Source of the DNA: Lepidostoma basale
Lineage: Eukaryota; Arthropoda; Insecta; Trichoptera; Lepidostomatidae
Assembly (NCBI GenBank): GCA_022606425.2
Contig: JAHDVF020000440.1
Span: forward strand, 744,001-808,000
Length of the DNA stretch: 64,000 nucleotides
Direction of reading: 5' to 3'
Shown: in pieces, positions 20,362 to 31,424 of the stretch
Position numbering within the stretch: position 1 is the first letter of the stretch
Layout: every line of letters begins with the position of its first letter
The notes under the pieces: generated by a model
Told to the model about the DNA's origin: nothing
Database searches by the model: none
Seen by the model: the letters and a program-made list of their open reading frames with translations, nothing else
Program-made: the position numbers and the translations under genes

Positions 20362-20545
20362 TGAGGATATTATAACATGAAGCATAACATAGACAGCGGA
20401 AAAGGGACTGGTACGGTCATGTTCCAAGAATGGACACCACCAGACTCCCTATATTGCACTACATAATCAGCCTCATGGGACTCATCCTCGTGGAAGACTT
20501 CCTAAAAGATGGAAGTACAGCTGTGAGCCTACCCCACTAGCATGC
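20362..20545 (+). mobile_element. RTE-B fragment
   Basis: GAGGTTGAGGATATTATAAC, GGGACTGGTACGGTCATG, AATGGACACCACCAGACTCC and CATGGGACTCATCCTCGTGG as in 42340-42545. Frames broken. Confidence 0.7.
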
Positions 20546-20559
20546 ATTGGGCATGTATG

Positions 20560-20735
20560 CCGAGTCAGAGATACAAGCAATGAAGATTCTGTACGCGTCA
20601 AGACCGATCGGAGTAAGACTTCCAGAAAGGTCTAGACAGCCCCTACTGGATAATGTTCTGGCTGATCTGGCTAGACTGGGCGAATCATAATAAAGTCATC
20701 TAGGAAGCTAAAACTTTTCAAGAGTTGTATACACA
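20560..20735 (+). mobile_element. RTE-D C-terminal fragment
   Basis: Decayed WIGHVCRVRDTSNED-like reading, similar to the fragment at 60565-60800 and 61138-61155. Frames broken. Confidence 0.5.
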
Positions 20736-21125
20736 ACTCAGAAATTCTGAGTGATGTAGGTCTGTTTGTCCCTGATAATTATCTTCGACAAAGGGGCCAT
20801 AGATTGTTTTATCTCCCACGATGCAGAACCAACCTGCCAATGGTTATGCCCGTAGGTAGAGCAATATCTTTGCTTAATCGTATCACCTCGGAGTTTGACA
20901 TATTTTGTGATAGTTTGGCTCATCTGAGGGAAGTACTATCTTTATTATAATTGTATGGTATATTTATTTTATTAATTTGTCATGCATCTTATGTTTCTCG
21001 CTCTTTTTATTAATCTATTATGTATTACTTATTATTGTGTATCTCTAACTTGTATCTTTAGTGTATTGGAAAAAAATTCTGTAATGCTTTAGATATGTTT
21101 AAAATAAATAAATTAAATAAATGAA
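20735..21125 (+). mobile_element. Jockey/CR1-group 3' end with A-rich tail
   Basis: Reads SDVGLFVPDNYLRQRGHRLF, then CRTNLPMVMPVGRAISLLNR and ITSEFDIFCDS, then a stop and about 170 bp of UTR ending in AAATAAATAAATTAAATAAA. It matches the C-terminus of the long minus-strand ORF at 36793-39252 at family level, not as a recent copy. Confidence 0.75.
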
Positions 21126-21135
21126 AAAAAAAAAG

Positions 21136-21242
21136 TTGTTCAAGGACAGCTGGGAGTCTACCTCACAATAGGAGCAACACTCTGGAGAACAGACCACGTA
21201 GGTGAGTTACTCTGGTAACAAGGAAGTAGAAGAAGAAGAGGC
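21136..21242 (+). mobile_element. RTE-B 3' end with GAAGAAGAAG tail
   Basis: GGACAGCTGGGAGTCTACC, GAACAGACCACGTAGG and AGAAGAAGAAGAGG. It overlaps in content with 20362-20545, so it is a separate insertion. Confidence 0.65.
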
Positions 21243-21690
21243 AAATCACATGGAACAAAGAGTTTAAAAAAACTCACAGACTGCCTCTGGTGGGTTCACA
21301 GTAGTACGTGAAGCCCGTCTTTGAGCGTCCCACAAGAGCCACTGGTGCACGTGCATTTCGCTCTATTCACAATTTCCGGAGCGAAGTACGAGTATATTTG
21401 TGAAATAAAATTCTTTAGTTGTGCGCAGTCACAAACGGTTACCGTGACACCATATTTTACGAATTTCATTATCCCGGCAGCGCCGGTAAATCACGGAGCT
21501 GTGACAGTACCGTCCTCTGGAGCGAGATGAGAAACTTTAGCCGAGATCATAATCCCTTTGGATTATGGAGTAACTATCTTCTACAATTTCAGAACCGTTT
21601 GGTTTAATGGGTTGAGGTGAAATGGTACAAGTCCTCATTTTAATTTTAATTAGGGATTAGATAATCCATTGTTTTGGCTGAAACACTATA
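21243..21690. other. Unique, relatively GC-rich sequence
   Basis: Less AT-rich than its neighbours, with small dyads, but no frame longer than about 70 codons and no known motif. Could be a decayed element or regulatory DNA. Confidence 0.3.
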
Positions 21691-21696
21691 CGAGTA

Positions 21697-21960
21697 ATTA
21701 ATACGAATGAAAACGTCAGTTTTTATTTTTATTTTTATTACGTATACAACAGGTCGTTTTGAACCCAATTACTGTATACAACTTTATTTTTTAGCTATTA
21801 TATGGATTCTCGTGACATGTGATAGGTAGCCAATCTATCGCCATTTTATTGTCATGTGAATTCTACACCAGACCAAAAACAGAAGTTTCTAGAAGTTTTA
21901 TTATATTTTATGAGAATGACATGTTTCGCCCTTCTAAGGCATTATGAAATGTGACGAAAT
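21697..21960. mobile_element. Foldback family B copy with SINE insertion
   Basis: ACGAATGAAAACGTCAG at 21706 and TTCTAGAAGTTTTATTATAT at 21890 belong to one family B arm. Between them (21727-21886) lies a minus-strand SINE 3' part (GATAGGTAGCCAATCTATCG, CTACACCAGACC). Confidence 0.7.
21727..21886 (-). mobile_element. tRNA SINE, 5'-truncated
   Basis: On the minus strand it runs from CTGGTGTAGAATTC through GCGATAGATTGGCTACC to the 3' AATTGGGTTCAAAACGACC. The tRNA-like head is missing. Confidence 0.7.
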
Positions 21961-22369
21961 TTCAACTCGTTGCAGTTTATAGTACGAGTAATTTAACATT
22001 ATTAAATGTTTCAATTTTGAAAAAATATTATTATCTATTTTTTCTTTTTTAATAAAGTTATAAAATATTACAAAAATATTTTACAACTTATAATACAACA
22101 GTAGATAAACAATTCATTAACAATATAAAATCGCTAATGAGAACAATAAAAACATTAAATATTGGTATTTAAAAATATATTTAAACCATTTTCGATGAAA
22201 CATCGCGAGAGAACCGGTATCTCTTACCTCACTTGGAAATTCATTATATAACATAAGCCTCCTATAGAAATCATCTTTCTCTGTACTTTCATGTCTGGGT
22301 CTCCGGAGCCGGAATCTATTACGACCTCTCGTCTAATTCGTCGTTTATATCATGCTACATTTCTTGTCG

Positions 22370-22597
22370 AATATGCCGGCACCGCCGGAAAGGCAAAGGA
22401 GAAGATACTGGTATGCACACGTGAGGAGAATGGATCCTTCTAGACTCCCCCTCAACTCGTGTTGCACGGCCAACCTCGAGGTAGACGACCTCCGGCCAGA
22501 CCACCAAAGAGATGGATCGACAGCTGGGAGTCGACCTCGCAGGAGGCCAATTCCTCTTAAGAAACAAGCCACAAGTCCTACACTAAGAAGAAGAAGA
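22370..22597 (+). mobile_element. RTE-B 3' end
   Basis: RQRRRYWYAHVRRMDPSRLP, then after a frame change RGRRPPARPPKRWIDSWEST, ending in AAGAAGAAGAAG. Two frames are needed, so it is broken. Confidence 0.7.
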
Positions 22598-23071
22598 CGT
22601 ACTCGGCCTTCTTCTGTTTCTAGTTCCGTTTGTCGACGCAAAGTGTAAACGACTTTACATATACTTTATTTATGATTACTTATTTATTCTTTATTTAGTC
22701 CAAACAAACTAAATGATTCTTTCATAACTTCAATTCAAATACGAAAACGCCTGGCAGCATAATAAACATCGTGTCAATAACGCCTAAAATTAATATTCTG
22801 ATGGATTGTGTAAAAAAATAATCGAACTATTACATGGAATTGAATCAATGTGATTGAAAACGATCTCCCAATTGAATACACGTTAATTTTACCTGTAAAA
22901 CGGTTTTGTTTAATGACACATTTTTATTTGCATACTTTCCAATAAATCATTGCGACTTTATTGTCTCTGAACAAACGCGAATTCTCTTTCATATTCCAAT
23001 TCCCATTTGCTATTTATACACGCTAGTAGCGACGCAAAAGAAAAAAAGAAGAAATGGAGGTGAACTGAAAC
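22598..23071. other. Unique sequence, nothing recognised
   Basis: AT-rich; no exon or repeat identified. Confidence 0.35.
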
Positions 23072-23270
23072 ATTTTGTTTTGTAAAATTTTAATTGTATC
23101 TCAATAGAGACAAAGATGCAAACTGGAAACTGAATATGGTTGATCAAGGTGTTAACAGGACTTATGACCTGTCATTGGTTGGGTTAAGCGCACGCTTTAT
23201 GTAATTACAACATTCCCCATTCCACCTATTTTCTTTATGACCATGTAAGACAAATTTTTTGGAGGTTGTA

Positions 23271-24596
23271 TACGAGGTCTGTTCAAAAAGTATCGCGAAT
23301 TTTATATTTTTTCAAAAAGTATTTATTTATTCATGAATATCTATTTTGTCCCCTTCAAAGTAATTCCCCTCGGATATAATACATTTATGCCAACGTTTTT
23401 TCCAATCCTCGAAGCACTTAAAAAATCATTTTTTGTGATCTTGTTCAGCTCCTCCTTCGATGCCGTCTTTATCTCCTCAATCGTGGCGTAGCGTCGTCCT
23501 TTCATGGGCCTCTTCAGTTTTGGAAACAGGAAAAAGTCACAGGGGGCCAGGTCTGGGGAATACGGTGGCTGCGGCACCATTACTGTGTTGTTTTTGGCCA
23601 AATATTCGCGCACAAGCAACGATGTGTGAGCAGGGGCGTTATCATGGTGCAAAAGCCAGTTTTTGTTCTTCCACAAATCCGGGCGTTTCTGGCGGATTGC
23701 TTCGCGCAAATTGCGCATAACTTGCAGGTAATATTCCTTATTGACCGTACTACCCTGTGGCAAGAACTCATGATGCACCACGCCCCTGCAATCGAAGAAA
23801 ACTGTGAGCAAAACCTTCACGTTCGACCGAACTTGGCGCGCTTTTTTTGGTCTTGGCTCATGCGGCAGCTTCCATTGGGATGATTGAGCTTTGGTTTCCA
23901 CGTCATAACCATAAACCCATGATTCGTCACCAGTTATGACCCTCTGGAGCACATTTGGGTCGTCACGGACCGAGTCCAACATCTCCTGAGCAATGTTAAC
24001 GCGATGCTGTTTTTGGTCGAAATTGAGCAATTTTGGCACGAATTTCGCGGCGACCCGACTCATGCCCAAATCATTGGTTAAAATCGAATGGCACGAGCCA
24101 ATCGATATGTTTAGGTCCTCAGCAACTTCTCTAACGGTGATTCGACGATTGGCTAATACTATTTTCTTCACTTTATCAATGTTTTCGTCTGTTGTTGACG
24201 TGCTCGGGCGTCCGGCACGCTCTTCGTCGTTCATATCTTCTCGGCCCTCTGAGAACATTTTGTACCACCGATAAACGTTGCTTTGGTCCAAGGTAGCTTC
24301 ACCATATGCTACAGTCAACATTCGAAATGCGTCCGCGCACTTTATTTTGTTTTTCACACAAAATTTGATACAGATTCTTTGATCCATTTTTTGGAAATAG
24401 GCAAAAATCGAAGACGAGCCAAAACACATCCAAGCAAAACAGCTGTCAAAAATTAACTAAACATTCAAAATGGCCGACCTTGTCAGCATAAGTAAGGGAC
24501 ATGAGTACCAACATAACGCTACAAAAAAATCAAAAATCAAATATACTTAGCCAGCGGAAATTCAAAATTCGCGATACTTTTTGAACAGACCTCGTA
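23271..24596 (-). mobile_element. Mariner (DD34D) transposon, nearly complete
   Basis: A 1326-bp unit with perfect terminal repeats of about 33 bp (TACGAGGTCTGTTCAAAAAG inward at 23271 and its complement ending at 24596), flanked by TA on both sides (23269-23270 and 24597-24598). It contains one transposase gene on the minus strand. The perfect repeats and single visible frame lesion suggest recent insertion. Confidence 0.93.
23341..24429 (-). pseudogene. Mariner transposase, C-terminally frameshifted
   Basis: The 362-codon frame probably starts at the internal Met at 24387 (MDQRICIKFC), giving 348 codons. The N-terminal helix-turn-helix DNA-binding region is followed by the catalytic domain with D168 (in GDESWVYGYD), D263 (HHDNAPAHTS) and D298 (YSPDLAPCDFFLF). 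There are exactly 34 residues between the second and third Asp, i.e. the DD34D signature of mariner. These three bind the metal ions for cut-and-paste DNA transfer at TA sites. At residue about 336 a homopolymer (A run 23420-23425 on the plus strand) seems one base short: the normal C-terminal sequence of the family continues in the next frame to about 23330. The last about 30 residues are therefore altered, and activity is uncertain. No intron. The gene lies wholly inside the terminal repeats. Confidence 0.9.
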
Positions 24597-25123
24597 TATG
24601 CTACAAGTCTATACCTATTTTCACATGTCAGTTTCAATTGGCCATCTATGTATATAGATGGCGTTAGTGTGTGGATTATATAGATTAATCTTAAAAAGAT
24701 TAACATGTGTAATCAAATATACATAGATGGCCAGTTGAAACTGACATGTGAAAATAGGCATAGACTTGTAGCATATATAAAACCTCCAAAAAATGTGTCT
24801 TACATGGTCATAAAGAAAATAGGTGGAATGGGGAATGTTGTAATTACATAAAGCGTGCGCTTAACCCAACCAATGACAGGTCATAAGTCCTGTAAACACC
24901 TTGATCAACCATATTCAGTTTCCAGTTTGCATCTTCGTCTCTATTGAGATACAATTAAAATTTCATGAATTAATCACCAATTCAATGGGTGAAATCCAGG
25001 ATTCGTGTACAAGTATAAGTATACATTCACAAAAAATATTTTGTTTTGTATTATTGAAACTGGACCATCGCAAATACTTTGCAAAGAGTGATTTGTGATG
25101 GCGTAAATGAAAAAAAAAAACTA

Positions 25124-25370
25124 ATTAGTACGAATGAAAACGTCTGCTTTCTAGAAAGTTTATTATGTTTTCCGGGAATCACATGTTTCGCTTTTCTAAA
25201 GCATTATCAAATATAGTTTTGATGTGTCACATTTGATAATGCATTATAAAGGCAAAACATGCCATTCCCATAAAATACGAGTATATAAAATTTTCTAGAA
25301 AATAGATGTTTTCATTGGAATTAATTATTTATTATAAAATAACATCATCGTTCAAGAAACAGTACATACG
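25124..25370. mobile_element. Foldback family B copy
   Basis: Arms 25128-25205 and 25235-25318 with ACGAATGAAAACGTCTGC / ATAGATGTTTTCATTGG-type ends. A tail follows (AACATCATCGTTCAAGAAAC). Confidence 0.7.
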
Positions 25371-25439
25371 ACGGGAAAAAATGTTTAAAAAGAGTTGTGA
25401 AATGAGTAGAGGAAAAAATTAATGTTAATGTAGTTTAAG

Positions 25440-25850
25440 TATTTACGTCTTCTATATTCGCCATAATTTTGTGTTGTCGATGTTAAATGTTTTTTTTTAT
25501 ATACTTAGTATACAACTCTCACTTTATTAAAAAAATAAAAATTAAATACCAAACATGTTTCGGACACATTACATGAATCAGTGATATTACATGAATATAA
25601 ATATTAAAAAATATATTGTATTTTTTTACTCACAATCAGATATATTAAAATAAATCTGTCAAAAATGACCATATTTGTGAAATAAAAAATAATATATTTT
25701 TAATAATTATATTTATAAAATATCACTGATAAAGGGCTTGTGTGTCCGAAACATGTTTGGTATTTAATTTATATTTTTTTTAATAAAGTGAGCGTTGTAT
25801 ACTAAGTATACAAAAAAGAAACATTAAAGGAAATCAAATAATTTTACTGA
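25440..25850 (+). mobile_element. Foldback family C copy C2
   Basis: Arms 25490-25660 and 25670-25825, ends TTTATATACTTAGTATAC and GTATACTAAGTATACAAA. Head CGCCATAATTTTGTGTTGT at 25459 is shared with C1 (14272-14289) and C3 (32288-32305). Confidence 0.7.
25721..25762 (+). ncRNA. Hammerhead-like motif (family C, C2 right arm)
   Basis: UAUCA (25721-25725), CUGAUAA (25726-25732; position 8 is A, not G), stem II region GGGC...GUCC (25734-25747, with one G-U), GAAA (25748-25751), CAUGUU (25752-25757), UGGUA (25758-25762). Stem I has five pairs (one G-U). The G8 change should weaken catalysis. Confidence 0.55.
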
Positions 25851-25859
25851 AATTTCTTG

Positions 25860-26110
25860 ATGGAAGTTAATTTTAAATAATAATTAAATAAAACTATGTT
25901 TTTTAACTACTTCCACTATTGTCTTTATTTTGACAGCGATCGGGTTTCGCCAGGCTCGCTGGCATCGACAGACTGGTCGACCAGTCTGTCGATGCCAGCA
26001 ATCTTGGCTAAACCGATCGCTGTCGAAATAAAGAAAAAAGTGGAAGTGGAAAAAACCTCGTTTTATTTAATTATTAGAAACATTAAAGTATTTACGAAGT
26101 ATTTAAATTT
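25860..26110. mobile_element. Foldback family D copy with perfect central palindrome
   Basis: Arms 25895-25978 and 25979-26060 meet at GACTGGTCGACCAGTC without a loop. Each arm has ACAGCGATCGG and a GCCAG..CTGGC-type stem. Read outward, CUGUCGA, GCCAG-CAAUCUUGGC, (G/U)AAA, CCGAUC, GCUG resemble a hammerhead with A6 replaced by U. Relatives at 45255-45350, 47395-47610 and 57780-57920. Confidence 0.7.
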
Positions 26111-26814
26111 CGCAAACCAAATTTTAAATTATTTAGTTTAATCCAATATTTGAATTTAATCAAGCATTTGAAATTACTTTAACAACGTAAAACACAATGC
26201 AAAAAAAGATTTTTTTATATAGACCATAGTTAGTTCACTTCGAATATAGATCATTGAATGCGCAAATCACGGTTCAGTTTCCGTTTCATTTATTTATTGA
26301 CAGACGTGCTTTGTTTTAGCTGCATCATTGTGGGAACACTCCAGATTTTGTTTGAAATAAAATATGTACAGCAATTAACAAAAATTACAATTATCAAACC
26401 TTGTTGTGATTTTAGTAATATAATCTTTTTCTTCCGTAAACTGGGGTTGCACCTTTTTCTATTTTCAAACAATTATAAAACTAGGGCATTTCTTCCACAT
26501 TGTTTATTCGACGGATTTAACTGAATGTGTTCATATTGAAATATGGGATACGTTATAAGGGGGGTTTTAACCGCTTAAAAGATGGTTGGAGAGAATTTAA
26601 AATTCCATTTTTCAACGAGAAACACCATGGACCTTTTTACACCAGCGAGTGTCTGCCATTTGAAAAGCTTTGGATCCCATTACAATTGAATACAATATCA
26701 TTAAAAAAATTGTTTGCATTCTATTTTTTATGTAAAATGTCGAATGAGAATTTCAATCGAAAAGAAGAAATGTATGATCTTCTCTGAAACATCAAAAACA
26801 TGTAACCTGGCTGT
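26111..26814. other. AT-rich; short unidentified open frames
   Basis: Frames 26258-26524 (88 codons) and 26527-26787 (86 codons) are adjacent on the plus strand, but neither has a recognised motif and the base composition is that of the surroundings. Probably chance frames. Confidence 0.25.
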
Positions 26815-27195
26815 AGAGAACTAACTCATAGAAAGGGTCAGATATTTTCGGATATCTAGGCATAGACCTGGTTGTAGGGGTTGATCTGCGGGAAGAAATA
26901 TAAGCCCAAGTCAACAAGGCAGCTGCAATATTTGTTGCTCTCAAATGAACAATATGGAAAAACAAAGACATGGCCATTAAGAGTAAGATGATAATTTATT
27001 AACCATGCATAAGACCGATAGTGACATATGGCGTTGAAGCAAGGACAAAGGATGATAGCAGGAAAGCCGCTATGAGATCACTCGAGGAACACCAGAATAA
27101 GAGAGATATGTGAGGCTGATGATATTATATTATAATATGGATTAGACAGCGAAGGAGGAACTGGTGCGGTCGTGTACACATAATGGACACCACCA
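26815..27195 (+). mobile_element. RTE-B fragment, strongly decayed
   Basis: ATATTTTCGGATATCTAGGC, CATGCATAAGACCGATAGTG, GAGAGATATGTGAGGCTGA and ATAATGGACACCACCAA follow the order of 29858-30445 with many indels. Confidence 0.65.
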
Positions 27196-27199
27196 ACCC

Positions 27200-27440
27200 C
27201 ATAATAATAATAATAATAATATGCTAACTTTTATAGCGCCGTTTTTGTGATGTAGTCAGCTCAAGGGCGCATTAAGACGTCTTTTAAATCTAATAATCTA
27301 AATTTTCGCCATCGGTTAAAAAGTATACAAAGTATAAATGTTTAAATTGGGTATGAAATATGAAAAAGATCGGTTTCCAGTTTAGATCTGAAATCTGTCG
27401 GATCATTAATGCATCTGAGGTGTGAAGGGAGCATACGAGC
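27200..27440 (-). mobile_element. L2/CR1-like 3' end with ATT tail
   Basis: (AATAAT)n at 27205-27222, then AGCGCCGTTTTTGTGATG and CAAGGGCGCATTAAGACG. The same block is at 31687-31850. Confidence 0.65.
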
Positions 27441-27929
27441 ATACGTATATTGCATTACACCCCTTTGAGGGGGTGCCGATTATCTAGCTGGGGGAGGGGA
27501 GACTGATCCGCAAGGCCGGACCTCGTCCTCCTCCTCCTTAGTCTAATTGCACTTTTTTCTTCTCTTAAATATATATAGTATAAACTTCCTATGTTACCTT
27601 CCCTATTCCACATATGAAATAAATGTCCTTATTTCCCCTATCCTGCTGTGCATTATTTCTTTTTATTCTTTCTCTGACATGTTATTTATGTATTAATTGT
27701 ATAATTTATTTTGCTGTTGTATTGCTATGTGTGTATGGCGGAGAATCAAGGCAGAGTAGCGTAGCTTAAATGTGGTCTGGGTCCCCCTTGGTTGCAAATA
27801 TACATTTATTATTATTTGTGTTTTCTTTAACGCAAGTCCCGTATGGACGGGGTACAGGCCTAGAGAGTGCGCGAGTGAAGCTGATGAAAGGCGCCGCTGC
27901 GCCTATAACAGCTTTAGGTAAGCGGAGGA
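27441..27929. other. Unclassified, probably repeat-derived
   Basis: A G/C-rich patch (27465-27530, GAGGGGGTGCCG, GGAGGGGAGACTG) then AT-rich DNA. No function assigned. Confidence 0.3.
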
Positions 27930-28095
27930 ACCTCTCTATGGCTCGGCCATATAAATTGCATTACATAATAAGCCTTACGCGACTCGTTTTCGTGGAAGAC
28001 CTATTAAAAAAAAGAAGGACAGCTGTGAATTCACCTGACAGGAGGTCCAACCCTTATGAGAATAAATCATAAAGGTCTGTAGCAAGGAAGAAGAA
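27930..28095 (+). mobile_element. RTE-B 3' end
   Basis: CTCGTTTTCGTGGAAGACC, AGGAGGTCCAACCCTTATG and AGGAAGAAGAAG end. Truncated and shifted. Confidence 0.6.
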
Positions 28096-28871
28096 GATTG
28101 TATCATTCCATTTACCTATCCATTCATATTGCTTGTAAACAATATTTTTTTAACATACGTTAACTTATAAAATATTTAAAAAAATTATAACAAGTACTCC
28201 TTCACTTATTGTTTTTATTTAAACTATTGAATTACTGTGGACTAGTTTTATACAACAATTGTATTTTGTAATCGAATTCCTATACATCAAGTACATACTT
28301 ATAGGTAATTTTATTAAAATTTTTGTTTGATACATATTGCCTTGTTTTTTGTTGAAGGAAAATCTATTTTGATGACAAAGGAAAAATCCACAAAGGATAA
28401 ATTTAATTTCGAAACCTTCATTTAGTTACACATTTTCTATTTTACCAATATTCCATATTATTTGAAAGGACGAGACTTTAAGTGCGAACGGCTATGAATC
28501 ATGGAAATGACAGGAAGAAGAAATTAGGATACATGTTCTGGCATCATAATGATGTTGACAAAGAAAAAGGAAGGAATTAATGATGTGTGAGAGACATAGC
28601 TAATTCTTTTTGCAATGACAATGCAGCAATTAAATAATGCGAAGTTCCATTGGTGAAAGAAGGCACCAGAGCAGGTAGATCTTCCCTTATAAGAGGATTT
28701 TGTCTTACTTAGCTTAAAGAATGGATAAATGCTCTAGAAATACGATATTTGTGAAGAAACGCTTATACACGATAGAATCCTAGAAGATGTATATCAACAA
28801 TATGCTTGGTTTAATAAATGCTGGATTGTTTTCCAGCATATGACAGCTATATGAAGCGTTGAATCGAAGCA
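28096..28871. other. Unique sequence, nothing recognised
   Basis: AT-rich; possible very old LINE remnants around 28490-28830 but no readable domain. Confidence 0.3.
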
Positions 28872-29050
28872 ATCAAATCAAATAGTTTATAGTTATTAGT
28901 TTAAATAGTAAATAGTTTATAGTCTCAACAGAGAATACAAATATTATTAATGTTTAAGGCATCTATTGAGTACAGGTAAAATATAATATATACAAATGTA
29001 ATATGATGGTTCGACATTAGGAAGACAAGAGACTCTCTAAAGTCAAGGCA
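28872..29050 (-). mobile_element. Jockey-group 3' UTR fragment
   Basis: GGCATCTATTGAGTACAGG and GACATTAGGAAGACAAGAG match the 3' ends at 36700-36810, 44220-44310 and 60860-60950. Starts with AATCAAATCAAAT, the same tail type. Confidence 0.7.
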
Positions 29051-29059
29051 CCTGTCTTT

Positions 29060-29275
29060 AGTAATTTAAAAAAATGAATGAAGAAAGAATGGTTGAAAAT
29101 TATGTGTAACCGATGTCAATGGAACTAGAAATAGAGGAAGACCAAGGAAAACGCAGCACGATCAAAATAAATAAATATTGAAGGTCTGAGAAATCGACGT
29201 GGAAAAAATGAGATAATCCGTTATTTCTTTTTGCCTACCCCTTCGGAGAGACCGCGTGATAGTTAGTTAGTTATT
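29060..29275 (+). mobile_element. RTE-A 3' end, decayed
   Basis: ATGAATGAAGAAAGAATGG, GATGTCAATGGAACTAG, CCCTTCGGAGAGACCGCG and GTTAGTTAGTTA. Short internal deletions. Confidence 0.7.
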
Positions 29276-29857
29276 ATTGATATCATTTTAACGGATGGAA
29301 TTTAAAAAACCAGTAAAAAGACAAATCTAAAATCTTGGTTTTACCATGTAATTACTTACATCAAATATAAGAATTTGTGTTGCAAAAACCAATTTATTTA
29401 ATTTAACATTCAAAACAATTCATAAACGTAATTATATTTGCAAATTTTAGAAATAATTGTTTGATATATAAATTTCATAGCTGAATTGAAAATGTATGAA
29501 GTATGAGAGTCAATAATCGGAATTTCCAAAGTTCTTGTCGTTTTTCTGGGGCTACGAATTCCATTTCATTTTCCAGGGGTAAATGTATTTTAGGAGCAAA
29601 TTCTTGCGTATACTTATGAGTTCATATTATATAAAAATATCAAAGGTCGGAGAGATATTTCTTTCATAGCGTATGAACAATAAGATGGCAGATGTGAGAC
29701 GTATTATTGAGGTATAATATTTTTTTATCAAATTATAGAAAACTACCCTTATGAAAAGTTTTATTAATAAATATTCCAAAGGGCAAAGTAACAGGGTTAC
29801 AACGAACGCTATAAAATTTTAACGTGTTTACAAACAATTAATCTTTTCAAATCAACT
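29276..29857. other. AT-rich, nothing recognised
   Basis: No exon or named repeat. Confidence 0.35.
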
Positions 29858-30445
29858 GACATGCGAAGTCACCGTACGCCAGGAGGAAATTGAACAGGTG
29901 GACCAATTCAGATATCTCGGAAGCGAAGTAACCAGCTCTAATGACCTCCCCAGAGAAGTAAGGTCACAGGTGGATAGGGCTGCAGCGGATGCAGGCTGCC
30001 TGAAAGATGTCATATGGAGAAACAAGGAAATGAGGACTGACAGCAAGGTACGCATCTATAAGACCTGTGTGCGACCAATCCTCACATATGGCATTCAATC
30101 GAGGGCAGACACTGTCAAGACAAAGAGCATGCTCAGGACAACCGAGATGAAAATACTCCGCGCTATAGCTGGCAAGACCCTACGATATCGAGTTAGGAAT
30201 ACAGCAAGCCAAGAAATCTGCGAGGTCGAAGATGTGGTCAGATGAAGACGTCAAAGACGGCGATACTGGCATCAACACGTAGAAAGGATGAGCTCAAATA
30301 GGATACCACACATAGCTCTCCATGGAACGGCAAATGGACAACGCTGACCAGGAAGACCCCCGAAACGGTGGAGAGAAAGGTGGAGTTCAGCGTCTCAAGA
30401 GAACCCGCCTGAAATAACAGACTCCTGAGTCTACCAAAAGTGAAG
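29858..30445 (+). mobile_element. RTE-B: best preserved C-terminal RT fragment
   Basis: The open frame 29898-30245 reads VDQFRYLGSEVTSSNDLPRE, then RIYKTCVRPILTYGIQSRAD, TTEMKILRAIAGKTLRYRVR and CEVEDVVR before one stop. The next frame carries RRRYWHQHVERMSSNRIPHI and PGRPPKRWRERWSS. This is the post-palm, thumb and C-terminal part of an RTE-type ORF. FRYLGS is the motif just after the RT domain. It lacks YADD and the endonuclease. Confidence 0.85.
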
Positions 30446-30639
30446 AAAAACAACTCAAACAATATACAAAGAAAACTTAATAATTTAAAGTCAATACATT
30501 GAAACATATATCACAAAGTAATTGACATTTACACAAAATTTACTTTTCGGCATGGAATGTGCACTTAGTGAATTTTATGTGCACTTGGTTATATTATGAT
30601 ATGTGCACTCAGTATGATATGCGTATTTTTCAGTAGATT
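30446..30639. other. Short unique spacer with a repeated GTGCACTYRGT motif
   Basis: GTGCACTTAGT, GTGCACTTGGT and GTGCACTCAGT occur at 30559-30617, about 20-27 bp apart. Confidence 0.4.
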
Positions 30640-30895
30640 ATACGCGTAATTAATACGAATGAAAACGTCAGTTTTCTAGAAGTTTTATTATATTTTTTGG
30701 GAATGACATGTTTCGCCTTCTAACGGATTATCAAACGTTTGATTTTGATAATGACTAGAGAGGGCGAAACATGTCATCCCCATAAAATATAATAAAACTT
30801 CTAGAAAATGACGTTTTCATTCGTATCTATTATCTCATATGGAGTTTTACATTATTGTTCAAGATACAATTATTGTTTAAGAAGACACTCCTGTT
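30640..30895. mobile_element. Foldback family B copy
   Basis: Arms 30655-30735 and 30748-30826 with a tail GAGTTTTACATTATTGTTC. Nearly symmetric; loop about 12 nt. Confidence 0.75.
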
Positions 30896-31424
30896 CTGGC
30901 TCAAATAGATATGTTTCTCACCTTATTATTTATATACAAAGAATGTTATTAAAACAAATTTTAAATAATTTCTCACCGTACTTGAATGCGTAAAAATGAA
31001 AGAAATAATCTTGCCTCGCGAAACTTTTCAAATGTTAATGACAAAATATTATAGAAATACTCTTACGGGGGAATAAAGGGACTCGGGCAACAGGTGATTC
31101 GTTAAGAGAAATACAGTCCAAACTGGAGCCCTATGGACAAAAGGACTGTAAACAAAAGGGCTTTAATAAAACACGAGAAGCTCGCAAAAGGCATTTTAAT
31201 TAATTATCTTCAAAAACATAAATAAAAACGTTGAAAAGGTCATGAAGTGGGCGAACATTAATTGAGAATGTACAAAAAATGTAACTTCTGTTCGAGAAAA
31301 CATATTATTTATTTCTAAATGATTTTTTCCCTTTATACGCAAACCAAATTTTTTTTTGTTTATTCGATTTGAAAAAAAAACATACAAGTGATTTGAATTT
31401 GGAATCAAACAACAAAGAACATAT

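Larger units (their letters stand above)
23072..25050 (+). mobile_element. Family A hairpin retroposon, copy A2, split by mariner
   Basis: Perfect 13-bp direct repeat ATTTTGTTTTGTA at 23072-23084 and 25038-25050. Without the mariner the element is about 625 bp: arms 23085-23268 plus 24599-24659 against 24717-24963, a loop of about 57 nt, and a 3' tail 24964-25037 with AAATCCAGGATTCGTGTAC. It is the longest copy and shows the arms to be about 250 bp. An RNA copy would fold into a long hairpin with a single-stranded 3' tail. Confidence 0.8.

Noticed and set aside
22352..22648. 98-codon frames on both strands
   Set aside because: Both run through an RTE-B fragment whose real reading needs two frames.
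23460..23883. Plus-strand frames opposite the transposase
   Set aside because: Shadows of the mariner gene in other frames.
26258..26787. Two adjacent plus-strand frames as a small gene
   Set aside because: No motif, base composition equal to the AT-rich flank, no clear start context.
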